A DNA stretch of 64,000 bases from JBJXGE01 sp046154185 (lineage in GTDB: Bacteria; Planctomycetota; UBA8108; UBA1146; JAJFFE01), in NCBI GenBank assembly GCA_046154185.1, contig JBJXGE010000020.1, positions 1 through 64,000 of the forward strand, given 5' to 3'. The position numbers and the translations under genes are program-made. Positions 7,821 to 15,628 of this stretch are shown here, one piece after another. The notes under the pieces are model-generated. The model did not search any database. It saw only the letters and a program-made list of their open reading frames with translations, and had not been told where the DNA came from. The first letter of the stretch is position 1. Every line of letters begins with the position of its first letter.

Positions 7821-8807
7821 CTACCGCGCCCCGATCCAAAGTTCGTGGATCGCGAAGTGCCCGCGGCCGTCGATGACGACCAGACTCAGCGGCCCCGCTT
7901 CGCGCGGCACGTAACCGAAGTCCCCTTTACGGACGACGTCGCGCACAAGATCGCCGTGTGGCGCGATCCAATCCGCCTTGCAACCGTTCGCAACTTCGAG
8001 CGTGACGAGCGTCACTTCGTTGGGTGCCGCGGCGGCATTCGCGACCGCGAAGCGCGGGACCGGCGGCGGCGCGAGCGCTTCGAAGCGCGGCGCCCGCTCG
8101 CCCGCCTCGATCGAGCGATCGAGCTGGCGCGCGTACTCGAGCGCGATCGTCGCGCCGTCGCCGAGCGCATCGATCCGCACGAAAAGATTGCCGCGCACGA
8201 AACACACGCGATGCGTGAGCCCGTTCTTCTGGTTGACGAACGCCACGTCACCAAGTTCGCTGAGGCGCACCTCACCCCACGGCAAGTGCGGCTCCGCGAT
8301 CGGCGGCAAGCTGTGATGCGCGAGAAACTGATTGAGGAGCAACAGACGCGCGTCGGCGCGCGAGCGCGTCACGTTGATTTCGACCCGCAAGTGGTCGCGT
8401 TTCTCGTCGGCTTTCGGCTGGGCGACCATGAAGTCGAGGCGCACCGCGAAGTCCTCGAGCCGCGTCTCGCGATACGGATTGTTCTCGCGCACTTCGACGA
8501 CTTGCACGTGCGGCGTGCGCCGCGGCGCCCAGCGCGCCGCTTCCTCGACCTCGGTCGCGTCGTCCGTCTTTTTGAGCGCAAACTCGAGCGCTTGCGGCGG
8601 AACGCCGGCCCACACGGGTCCGGTCGCGCCGGGCCATGCAGCGAAGTCGTAGCGCGTCTTGATCTCGGTGTCGGTCGGGTACGGCGCTTCTTGCGCAGAC
8701 GCGCGCGATGACGCGATTCCCAACGGAAGCGCGAGCGCCGCGAACCACACCAAGGAAGCGCGCCGCGCCGACGCCGCGCGCGATGACGAGTGTCTATTCG
8801 GGATCAC
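7821..8807 (-). CDS. Secreted protein of unknown function
   Basis: A 328-residue protein with an Arg-rich n-region, a hydrophobic core (LVWFAALALPLGIA) and a probable signal peptidase I site near SRASAQE. The mature chain is mostly soluble and mixed alpha/beta; repeated HLRVEINVTRSRADARLLLL and DLVRDVVRKGDFGYV segments do not match a family I recognise. Its start lies nine bases past the stop of the dockerin gene 8817-10910, so the two are very likely co-transcribed. The N-terminal FAAWPGATGPVW part suggests an extracellular role, but no motif supports a reaction. Confidence 0.7.
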   Translation of the reverse strand: MIPNRHSSSRAASARRASLVWFAALALPLGIASSRASAQEAPYPTDTEIKTRYDFAAWPGATGPVWAGVPPQALEFALKKTDDATEVEEAARWAPRRTPHVQVVEVRENNPYRETRLEDFAVRLDFMVAQPKADEKRDHLRVEINVTRSRADARLLLLNQFLAHHSLPPIAEPHLPWGEVRLSELGDVAFVNQKNGLTHRVCFVRGNLFVRIDALGDGATIALEYARQLDRSIEAGERAPRFEALAPPPVPRFAVANAAAAPNEVTLVTLEVANGCKADWIAPHGDLVRDVVRKGDFGYVPREAGPLSLVVIDGRGHFAIHELWIGAR

Positions 8808-8816
8808 AGTCGCCTC

Positions 8817-10910
8817 CTAGTTATTGATCGAGAAGCCGTAGGTGATGGGGTTCGGCGTGCCGGTGGCCGGCACGTTGTCGACGCAATTGGTTCGGTACGT
8901 GGGCCAAGCCCAACCGGTCGCGTACTCGGTGGTCACTTGCGGCGCGGTCAAATTCAACACTTCGTAGAGGTCGCCAGCGGTCGCGAACTGCGTGAGCGTT
9001 CCGCCGCTCGTCGAGATCGTGTCGGCGCTGTTGGCGGTGATGGTGTAGTTGATGTAAGGGTTCGGCGACAGCGAGTGCACGTCCGCCCGCAGAACGGCGC
9101 CGACGAACTGATTGGTGCTCCAGGCTTCGCCTGCATCCGTGAGGAGCGTCGCGGCGAGCGCCGTCGACGCAGTCGTGCCGGCCGGCCACATCGCGGTCGT
9201 ATCGGGATTCGCATCGAGGTCGAAAGTGCAAGTGAGGTCGTAAATCACCGCGGTGCCGCCCGTGCCGAGACCGCCGAACGTGTGATTGCCGAAGCCCGAA
9301 CGGTTGCTACTCGCGGACGAGCTGTCCTGCCCGCAAATCGGATCGTCGCGGGTGAAAGCCGACAGCGTGAAAGGGTTATTCGAGTACGGCGTGGTGAGGC
9401 CGATCGGGTCGAGACAGTTGAGATATCCGAAGAAGCCCCCGACGAAACCGCTGCCGCTGGCGAGCCAATTGAGCGCGTCGCCGTTCAGGTTCGAAAAGCA
9501 GACCATGATCGAGCAGGCGTCGTAGCAACAACCGACGACCGTGCCGGTGCCGCCGTAGCCTTGGGCGATGTACATGTCGAGATTGAAATTGAACGTACTG
9601 CCCGAAAACGTGCCGTAGCCCGACGAACCAGAGACGGTGTCGTAGCGGAAACTCGGCAGATCGAAACCGGCGTGCACGATTTGCGAGCGCGCTTCTTGGA
9701 GTGTCGTCGCATCCGCGGCGAAATCGGCGAGCACGACGAGCGCGTCGACGCGCGGTTGGCGATTGCCGCCCGCGGTGGTCGGGTTCCAAGGCGACGTCGG
9801 CACGCCGAGCACGGTGTACACGGTGTGCGTCGTAGCGCTGAACGAGTAGGGCGCGCTGCCGGCGAGTCCGGCGCGCCAATTCCATGTGAGATCATGCCGC
9901 GCGACGATCATGGGCGTCGGTTGCGAGAGCGTGATGAAAACGTCGCCGCTCGTGCCGCCGGTGAATGGCACCGTGATCGGCGCGATCGTTCCGAGGTCGC
10001 CGCCGTCGAGCGCATCGATGGTGAAAGTCAGCGCGAGATCCGCGGGCGCGAGTTGGAAGATCGCCTTGAAGTCAGGGAGCTGTCCGCCGACGTAGAGTAC
10101 TTCGTGACTCCGCACGCCCGCGAGGTATTCGGGAATCAAGATATCCACGAGGCGTGAGCGACGCGCTTCGACGGCGTCGCCGAGATTGTCGGTCGAGTGG
10201 TTGAAGGCGATGCTCGCGACCTTGAGGTCGTAGATCACGAATTCTTCGGCGAGTTGACCTTCGACCGCGACGCCAACATCGCTCGCACCGTTCAAGCTCG
10301 CGAGCGCGCCCGTGACGATCGAAGTGTTGAGAGTGGCGCCCGCGCTGACGACGATGGCGGGAACGCCGCCGGCAAAAGTTGTCGCCGTTTGTCCGCCGCC
10401 GGTGGCAAGGGCTTGCACGATCGAGACGGTCACTGCGCTGGCGCTCGAGTTAGTAATCGTGAAGGGCACCGACGCGCCGGTCGGCAAGTAGGGGTCGAGA
10501 CTGCTGACGGTCACGCCGACGACGGTGCAGTAGATGCCGTCGGGCGTCGGGTCACCGCCCGCGCTCGGGAAGGGCGCGGCGGGCGCGGGACCTGAGACGA
10601 ACAAGTAGGTCAACAGCCAGACCGGGTCTAGGAGACCGATCGCGCCGTCATCGTTGATGTCGCCCGCGTCCCAACAAACGGGCTCGGGGCCGTCGATGTA
10701 GATGGCATTTAACAAGAACACGGCATCGGCTTGGTTCACGACGCCGTCCGAGTTGACGTCGCCGCGCACGAACGCGGCGCGCGCCGGACCGGCGAATGCG
10801 CCGACGCATGCGGCGGCGAGGATCGCGACCGCGATGCGCGCGCGAATTTTCGTGCGCGCCCGCTGCGAAGGCGATCGTGCGATTGTGTCGTTCAAGATCG
10901 TGGCCTCCAA
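8817..10910 (-). CDS. Secreted protein with N-terminal dockerin-type segment
   Basis: A 697-residue protein. A signal peptide (residues 1-46, ending in GPARA) is followed at once by two EF-hand-like dockerin repeats: RGDVNSDGVVNQADAVFLLN and AGDINDDGAIGLLDPVWLL. After that come immunoglobulin-like beta segments and a large Gly/Asn-rich beta domain with many Cys residues (for example VGCCYDACSIMVCF). Dockerin segments usually lie at the C-terminus, so the N-terminal location is unusual, although it occurs in Planctomycetota. No cohesin partner is in the window. It is the first gene of a two-gene operon. Confidence 0.8.
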   Translation of the reverse strand: MEATILNDTIARSPSQRARTKIRARIAVAILAAACVGAFAGPARAAFVRGDVNSDGVVNQADAVFLLNAIYIDGPEPVCWDAGDINDDGAIGLLDPVWLLTYLFVSGPAPAAPFPSAGGDPTPDGIYCTVVGVTVSSLDPYLPTGASVPFTITNSSASAVTVSIVQALATGGGQTATTFAGGVPAIVVSAGATLNTSIVTGALASLNGASDVGVAVEGQLAEEFVIYDLKVASIAFNHSTDNLGDAVEARRSRLVDILIPEYLAGVRSHEVLYVGGQLPDFKAIFQLAPADLALTFTIDALDGGDLGTIAPITVPFTGGTSGDVFITLSQPTPMIVARHDLTWNWRAGLAGSAPYSFSATTHTVYTVLGVPTSPWNPTTAGGNRQPRVDALVVLADFAADATTLQEARSQIVHAGFDLPSFRYDTVSGSSGYGTFSGSTFNFNLDMYIAQGYGGTGTVVGCCYDACSIMVCFSNLNGDALNWLASGSGFVGGFFGYLNCLDPIGLTTPYSNNPFTLSAFTRDDPICGQDSSSASSNRSGFGNHTFGGLGTGGTAVIYDLTCTFDLDANPDTTAMWPAGTTASTALAATLLTDAGEAWSTNQFVGAVLRADVHSLSPNPYINYTITANSADTISTSGGTLTQFATAGDLYEVLNLTAPQVTTEYATGWAWPTYRTNCVDNVPATGTPNPITYGFSINN

Positions 10911-11255
10911 GACCCCACCTCTCCCGTTGATGTTGCGCTCGCTCGCTGAGCGCTGCCCGCGAAAGTCAAATGGTCGGCGGATTGTACGGGCGCGACGCGG
11001 GCGGTGCTAAGGTGAATCCGCCGGGCCTGGCTCTCTACACCAAGGGCACGACGACGCGGGCACGTTGGACGCGCCGCCTCGGCTGCGCCCCGCGCCGCAA
11101 AGTGTGGATTCATCGGAATCTGGCTGGTGCCTGGCCTGGCAGCTAGACACGCCCCGAGTTACAAGCTCGTTACGGTCACCCGCGAGGCCGAGGGTACTAT
11201 GGGAGCTGAACCCAGCCCAACGCATGACCCCAACAGGAAAGAGATGGATCGACCC
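10911..11255. other. Divergent intergenic region
   Basis: A 345-base gap between the minus-strand dockerin operon and the plus-strand HMA-like gene. It must hold both promoters. A TACTAT hexamer at 11195-11200 could be the -10 box of the plus-strand gene, but no well-spaced -35 box was found. AGGAAAGAG at 11234-11242 is the ribosome-binding site of the HMA-like gene. Nothing else stands out. Confidence 0.5.
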
Positions 11256-12002
11256 ATGAGAATTTTTCCGCTGTGTGCCGCGGCTCTCGTCGCTGCGCTT
11301 TCCGGCTGTGCAACGGAGTCGTACATTCTGCGGACCCCCGCGTTGCGCGTGGCGGATTCCCAAAAACTCGTCGACGGCTTAAAGAAATTCGACGGCGTCG
11401 CCGAGGTCCGCCTGACGAGCACCCGTGACATCGCTTTCGTCAGTACGCGGGCCCGCACGCCGCTTTCAGAGTCGGCCGTCGTGTCGTCGATGAAAAGTCT
11501 CGGCATCGAGGTGAGTTCGTTCGAGCACCCCGAGTGGGCGAAACTCCCCGTCTACGTCATCAACGCGTCGGGCGGCGGGTGAGGAGGAGCGGCGAAGGCC
11601 CGTGAGGCCTTGACCGAACTAAACTGCGCCGAGCGCCTTTACATGAGCGGCACACGCGCCACATTCACATTGAAACCCGGTATCACGCTCTCGAAGGCGA
11701 CCGTCGCGGAAACGCTGAAGAAGAAGGGGCTCCAGCTCGAGGAGTTCCGCCAAGAGCGGCGTCCGCCACCCGCTGCGATCCACGTCGCCGAAGTAGAAGG
11801 GCTTGGCTGAGCGGGATTGGCCGCGAGGGTCCGTGGGGCCCTCTTACAAAATGCTGGAGTTCTCGACGTCTTCATCGACACTGGCATCGTGATCCACATG
11901 ACGGCGGTGAGTGCCTTCCCCGACGAGCCGTTCCGAAGAATCTTGGCGAAAGAAAAGCTCAACCTGAAAGGCGTCAAGACTGAACCCAAGGCCATGTTCT
12001 GA
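11256..12002 (+). CDS. HMA-like lipoprotein with two in-frame UGA codons (candidate selenoprotein)
   Basis: One continuous frame of 249 codons is interrupted only by UGA at 11580-11582 (residue 109) and at 11808-11810 (residue 185). The product starts with a lipoprotein signal (ending in ALSGC), and is followed by three HMA-like beta-alpha-beta-beta-alpha-beta units. Unit 1 (about residues 24-88) has no CxxC. Unit 2 reads SGGG-U-GGAAKAREAL, and unit 3 reads GLG-U-AGLAARVRGALLQ. These match the GMxCxxCAxKVxxAL start of heavy-metal-associated domains, with each UGA exactly where the first Cys stands and the second Cys replaced by Ala or Leu. ATG 11256 is preferred over the in-frame ATG at 11244 because it gives a proper signal peptide. 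Established: HMA domains bind metals through these residues. Inferred: Sec insertion. Alternatives are a double nonsense pseudogene or stop-codon readthrough. If UGA is read as stop, three short ORFs (11256-11582, 11610-11810, 11817-12002) result. Confidence 0.7.
11595..11611 (+). promoter_or_regulatory. SECIS-like hairpin after the first UGA
   Basis: AAGGCC (11595-11600) pairs perfectly with GGCCTT (11606-11611) around the five-base loop CGTGA. The loop starts 18 bases after the UGA at 11580-11582. Loop form N-G-U-G-N and the closing C-G pair are shared with the hairpins at 11825-11843 and 57334-57354. Bacterial SECIS elements are known to lie just downstream of UGA, with a G in the first positions of the apical loop. 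Function is inferred. Confidence 0.55.
11825..11843 (+). promoter_or_regulatory. SECIS-like hairpin after the second UGA
   Basis: GAGGGTC (11825-11831) pairs with GGCCCTC (11837-11843), with one G-U pair, around loop CGTGG. The loop starts 21 bases after the UGA at 11808-11810. It has the same size, loop form and closing pair as the hairpin after the first UGA, although the stem sequence differs. Confidence 0.55.
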
Positions 12003-12040
12003 GCGGCCAGGAGCGGCCGTCCTGAACCGAATGGTTGGAC

Positions 12041-12229
12041 AGAATGCGCTCGCACGCTATCGCGAGTGACGGTTCGGGATAACCCCACAGGAACCGTGAG
12101 TGGTGCCCTTTCAGGGCACATGCTTCAATCATACAGACCTAGGGCAGCCGCCGGGCCGGCTGCCCTAGGCTTTGCTCTATTCAACCTTTCAGGTTGAAAA
12201 AGCAGACACGAGAACTGCGCACTCTCCAG
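12041..12229 (+). repeat. Hairpin-rich repeat, copy B
   Basis: This is the best-folded copy of the repeat also at 253-435, with a six-base insertion (AGGAAC) that completes one more stem. Hairpins: CTCGC/GCGAG (12049-12053 with 12062-12066); ACGGTTC/GAACCGT (12069-12075 with 12091-12097) enclosing GGGATAACCC; GTGCCCT/AGGGCAC with loop TTC (12103-12109 with 12113-12119); CCTAGGGCAGCCG/CGGCTGCCCTAGG, 13 perfect pairs (12138-12150 with 12157-12169); TTCAACC/GGTTGAA with loop TTTCA; and a final GAGA/TCTC. It starts 38 bases after the stop of the UGA-containing HMA-like gene; a small hairpin (GTCC..AACC/GGTT..GGAC, 12019-12040) precedes it. Confidence 0.75.
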
Positions 12230-12347
12230 CTCTTAACTTTGAGTTTCAAAGTCGGCGTCTCGCCCGGATCAGCTTTCCAGCGACCGCACTAAGTGCGCGT
12301 TTCGCTTCAGAACGGACTTCACCGTAATCTTGATCAACCCGGCTCGT

Positions 12348-13196
12348 TCAACGTTCGTGCGGATTCGCTCCGGGCGCCAGATCCGATTGGCCCATAGTCG
12401 CGCCATCATCCGTGATTCCAAGCAGCGCTTTCGCTCGAGTAGCAATCTCGTCGAAACTCGAACTCTCAAGAGTCTGGAGCAGTTTGGTAGTGCGCTCGCT
12501 GGAGTAAGTTGAACAACACCTGAGCACAAGCCTTGAAATCCCAAGCGTTCCCGAGCACGCCTCCTCCGCTGCATCGCACCAGAGTTGCATGGATGCTGGC
12601 TGGCCCAGGCGCTCCAGGGTCATCGCCACACCGAATCCATCCGGGAACGCGAACGTCGATGCCGCCTCCTGGAGCCAGTCGATATCTTCGTTACTGCCGT
12701 GCGCTTCGAAAAAATTCGCGGCCGCCACGTCACGACCGTTCATGGCGCTGTCGATGAGCTGCTGCTTGGCGTTCTCGATGCCGACTTCGACGGGAAAAGC
12801 ACCTAGCATCAACCCGTAGATCAGCTCCTGCTCTTTGTAGTTTCTAGAATTCATTGCTCGTGTGAATACTCGGTCCACGGGCTCACCAGGGTATTTGCTG
12901 AGAAAACTGACGATCGAGCGCTCGTGTTGATTCCTGATAACTCGAACCGGAGCCGCGCGCTCCTCCTTGCCCACCTGGTTGGTCGGTTGCGGGAGTTCGG
13001 CCTCTGCCGGGACGAAAGCGACGATCGCTGATTCCGCGATTGATAGCGGAGCAGTCTCGACCGTAGGCCTCGAGGCTTCGATCTCACCCAATAGAGTTGG
13101 TGGCGCGTCGACTCCATCTGAGTCGCTTGTCGCGAGCAACCAACCGACGGTTATGCCGAATAGGAAGAACACCGAATGGAAGAACACGTTTCTCAT
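12348..13196 (-). CDS. Hypothetical membrane-anchored or secreted protein
   Basis: A 282-residue protein with an uncleaved-looking N-terminal hydrophobic segment (VFFHSVFFLFGITVGWLLA). The rest is soluble and helical, with repeated short helices (SIVSFLSKYPGEPVDRV, ELIYGLMLGAF, FDEIATRAKALLGI) reminiscent of HEAT or similar solenoid repeats, but no clear family. Base composition is more AT-rich than its neighbours. It stands alone, facing the sugar transferase gene across a 343-base gap. The stop is UGA and the frame stays open for 33 further codons, but no SECIS-like hairpin of the shared form follows, so a normal stop is assumed. Confidence 0.6.
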   Translation of the reverse strand: MRNVFFHSVFFLFGITVGWLLATSDSDGVDAPPTLLGEIEASRPTVETAPLSIAESAIVAFVPAEAELPQPTNQVGKEERAAPVRVIRNQHERSIVSFLSKYPGEPVDRVFTRAMNSRNYKEQELIYGLMLGAFPVEVGIENAKQQLIDSAMNGRDVAAANFFEAHGSNEDIDWLQEAASTFAFPDGFGVAMTLERLGQPASMQLWCDAAEEACSGTLGISRLVLRCCSTYSSERTTKLLQTLESSSFDEIATRAKALLGITDDGATMGQSDLAPGANPHER

Positions 13197-13539
13197 TTTC
13201 TTGTTCGCTTCGACTGTTGTTTACGAGCTGCTCGAGCATTGTTAAGTCTGACGGAGAAACACTAGCCACTCATCCGATCGCGTCAAGGATTCGCACGTCA
13301 ACCGTCCTCGCACGCGGGACACCAGAACTCAGCGTGCGAGCGAAGCGTACCGGCTGTCGACCGCCCCATCTGTCCACTTCACGCACACCGACCGTTCCAA
13401 GTTCGACCGCCGCTCGACGGTTGGCGCGAATCGTCGAGCCCACGAGCGCGGAGTCGCCGCTCGAACTGCGGGCGATCGCGGGCACGCGCGTTGCCATTAT
13501 GTCTCCCGGTGGATGTGAATCGGGAGAAAGGGCGAGGGC
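13197..13539. other. Divergent intergenic region
   Basis: A 343-base gap between the 12348 gene and the sugar transferase. It should contain both promoters; no confident -35/-10 pair was found. A purine-rich GGGAGAAAGGGCGAGGG just before the GTG at 13540 is the ribosome-binding region of the sugar transferase gene. No repeat or RNA was seen. Confidence 0.45.
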
Positions 13540-14682
13540 GTGGTCACTCAGAACAAGTCTGCCACGACTCGGGCTATTGCTATGCGCCAAACGCAATCTC
13601 GAAGCTCGGTCGCGGCACAGCTCAGCGCGAGTAACGCGACGCGCGCCAAGCACCAAGTCTTGCTCGTGGGTCTCAACAAGCGCGCGGCGCGCTATCTCGA
13701 CGGCGTGCGAAAGCACGGCCGGAAAAGCGTCGAAGTCGTCGGCGCGCTCGACGCGGTGCCGCGCACGAAGCGTGGTCGCGAGCGCAACACCGGCCGCTTC
13801 GACGCGCTTCACCTGCTGAGCGAACTACAAGTCGCGCAGCTCGGCGCGGTCGCCGACTTGCGGAGCGCGCTCGCGAGTTTCTGCATCGACGAAGTCCTCA
13901 TCACGCTGCCGATCAAGTCACACTACGACGAGATCGCCGAAGTGCTCGCCGTGTGCGCGGAGGCCGGCGTCCCGGCCAGTCTCGAACTCGAATTCTTCGA
14001 GCGCGACGCCGTGAGCGCGGCGGTGCGCGTCAGCAACGTCGCCGGCCGCTGCCTCACCTACTCGTGCGCGCAGCGCACGCTCTGCGAACGCGCGCTCAAA
14101 CGCGGCATCGACATCGCCGGCGCGCTCTTTGGGCTCGCGCTTTTCGCGGCTCCGATGCTCGTGATCGCGCTCTTGATCAAGCTGACGTCACGCGGGCCGG
14201 TGCTTTTCAAACAAGAGCGTTCGGGTCGTCATAACCGCCGCTTCAAAATGCTGAAGTTTCGCACCATGGTGAAGAACGCCGAGCAACTCAAGCAAGAACT
14301 CGAGCGCGAGAACGAGATGACGGGCCCCGTCTTCAAAATGAAACGCGACCCGCGCGTGACTAAGCTCGGCCGCGTGCTCCGCAAGTTCAGCCTCGACGAG
14401 CTGCCGCAATTGATCAATGTGTTGGTCGGTGACATGAGTCTCGTCGGCCCGCGTCCGCCGCTCCCAAGCGAAGTCGCGGTCTACGAGTGGTGGCAGCGTC
14501 GCCGCCTCAGCACGCGCCCGGGGCTCACCTGCCACTGGCAAGTGTCCGGTCGCAACCAAGTGTCCTTCGAAGACTGGATGCGGCTCGACCTCGAGTACAT
14601 CGATCGCTGGTCCTTGTGGCTCGACGTGAAACTAATACTCAAGACCATCCCGGCGGTGCTGCGCGCGCGCGGCGCGTGCTGA
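13540..14682 (+). CDS. Polyprenyl-phosphate sugar transferase for exopolysaccharide
   Basis: A 380-residue protein. Residues about 40-150 form a Rossmann-like CoA-binding-type region; the rest is a bacterial sugar transferase domain. RGIDIAGALFGLALFAAPML is the membrane re-entrant helix, followed by GPVLFKQERSGRHNRRFKML, KFRTM, the DELPQLINVLVGDMSLVGPR core and the GLTCHWQVSGR end. Enzymes of this WcaJ/WbaP type move a hexose-1-phosphate onto undecaprenyl phosphate to start polysaccharide synthesis at the inner membrane. It is shorter than WcaJ and lacks the four N-terminal helices. GTG 13540 has a purine-rich ribosome-binding site; ATG 13582 is an alternative. It is monocistronic, with a strong terminator behind it. 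Confidence 0.88.
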   Translation: MVTQNKSATTRAIAMRQTQSRSSVAAQLSASNATRAKHQVLLVGLNKRAARYLDGVRKHGRKSVEVVGALDAVPRTKRGRERNTGRFDALHLLSELQVAQLGAVADLRSALASFCIDEVLITLPIKSHYDEIAEVLAVCAEAGVPASLELEFFERDAVSAAVRVSNVAGRCLTYSCAQRTLCERALKRGIDIAGALFGLALFAAPMLVIALLIKLTSRGPVLFKQERSGRHNRRFKMLKFRTMVKNAEQLKQELERENEMTGPVFKMKRDPRVTKLGRVLRKFSLDELPQLINVLVGDMSLVGPRPPLPSEVAVYEWWQRRRLSTRPGLTCHWQVSGRNQVSFEDWMRLDLEYIDRWSLWLDVKLILKTIPAVLRARGAC

Positions 14683-14731
14683 GACGAAGAAAACACTCCT
14701 TCAGCTCCTGCTCCCATCTCTCCCTCTCCCG

Positions 14732-14769
14732 ACCCGCGTTCTGTAGCCAGCAGAACGCGGGTTTTTTTT
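14732..14769 (+). terminator. Strong Rho-independent terminator
   Basis: ACCCGCGTTCTG (14732-14743) pairs perfectly with CAGAACGCGGGT (14751-14762) around a seven-base loop, and a run of eight T follows. It lies 50 bases past the stop of the sugar transferase gene. Confidence 0.92.
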
Positions 14770-14830
14770 CATCAGGCGCGTCGATCGTTGGCGTGGGATT
14801 ATCGACCGACTTCCTTTAGATTCTGGTCGC

Positions 14831-15628
14831 ATGAGCGACGGAGCACCGAACCGTACCAACGACTTTTTCAGCGGCGCGCTGACCTTCGCCGAAGGCGCGC
14901 GCTTTCTCGCCGACCGACCGGTGCTGTTGCCTTTCGTGCTCGTGCCCTTTTGCTTGACGGTGATCGCGTTCGTCGTGGTGCTCGTGTTGAGCTGGCACTT
15001 CTATAGCGGCTGGGAGGCGGACTTCTTTGCCGACAAAGACGCGTGGTACTGGGTCTGGACCGGCGCGAAATATTGGGCGCGATTGGTCTTCGCGGCACTC
15101 TACCTGGGCGTGACGATGCTGACGTTTGTCGCGGTCGGCAGCATGATCACGGCGCCTTTCAACGACTACTTGTCGCAGCGGGTCGAGGCCGCGCTGCTGC
15201 CGGCGAAAGATGCGGTGCTCAGTGGGCTCGGGCAGCTCGCGTCGGACGTCGTGCGCTCGCTCGTGCAAGAATCACTGCGTCTCGCGATTTCAATCGGGCT
15301 GCTCGTCGCGACGCTGGTGTTGCTCGCGATTCCGCTCCTCGGCCCCTTCGCGTACGCGGCCGTGTCGACCTATATCAGCATCCGCTATCTCGCTTGGGAT
15401 GGACTCGACTACAGCATGAGCCGACGACGCTGGGGGTTTCGCGCAAAGATGGATTTTCTCAAAGCCAATCGGGCGAGCACGGTCGGCTACGGCGCGATCT
15501 CGTTCTTGTTGCTGATGATTCCATTCACCATGCTCTTCGTCTTGCCGCTCAATGCCATCGGCGGGACGGTGCTCTTCTGTCGCATCCTCAAGGAATCACC
15601 GGGGCCAATACGACTCGCGACTCAGTGA
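14831..15628 (+). CDS. EI24/CysZ-like membrane protein
   Basis: A 265-residue protein with about five hydrophobic segments. The order FFSGALTFAEGARFLADRP at the N-terminus, the APFNDYLSQRVEAAL motif after the second helix pair, and the last helix LPLNAIGGTVLFCRI match the EI24 domain family (CysZ, formerly a sulfate-uptake protein). In Planctomycetota it is a general membrane protein of uncertain substrate. It ends inside the tail of hydA on the other strand (seven-base overlap). It is a single gene downstream of the terminator at 14732. Confidence 0.82.
   Translation: MSDGAPNRTNDFFSGALTFAEGARFLADRPVLLPFVLVPFCLTVIAFVVVLVLSWHFYSGWEADFFADKDAWYWVWTGAKYWARLVFAALYLGVTMLTFVAVGSMITAPFNDYLSQRVEAALLPAKDAVLSGLGQLASDVVRSLVQESLRLAISIGLLVATLVLLAIPLLGPFAYAAVSTYISIRYLAWDGLDYSMSRRRWGFRAKMDFLKANRASTVGYGAISFLLLMIPFTMLFVLPLNAIGGTVLFCRILKESPGPIRLATQ

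Noticed and set aside
12239..12350. Readthrough of the UGA stop of the 12348 gene (33 more open codons)
   Set aside because: No hairpin with the N-G-U-G-N loop at the right distance, and open frames of this length are common at this GC content.
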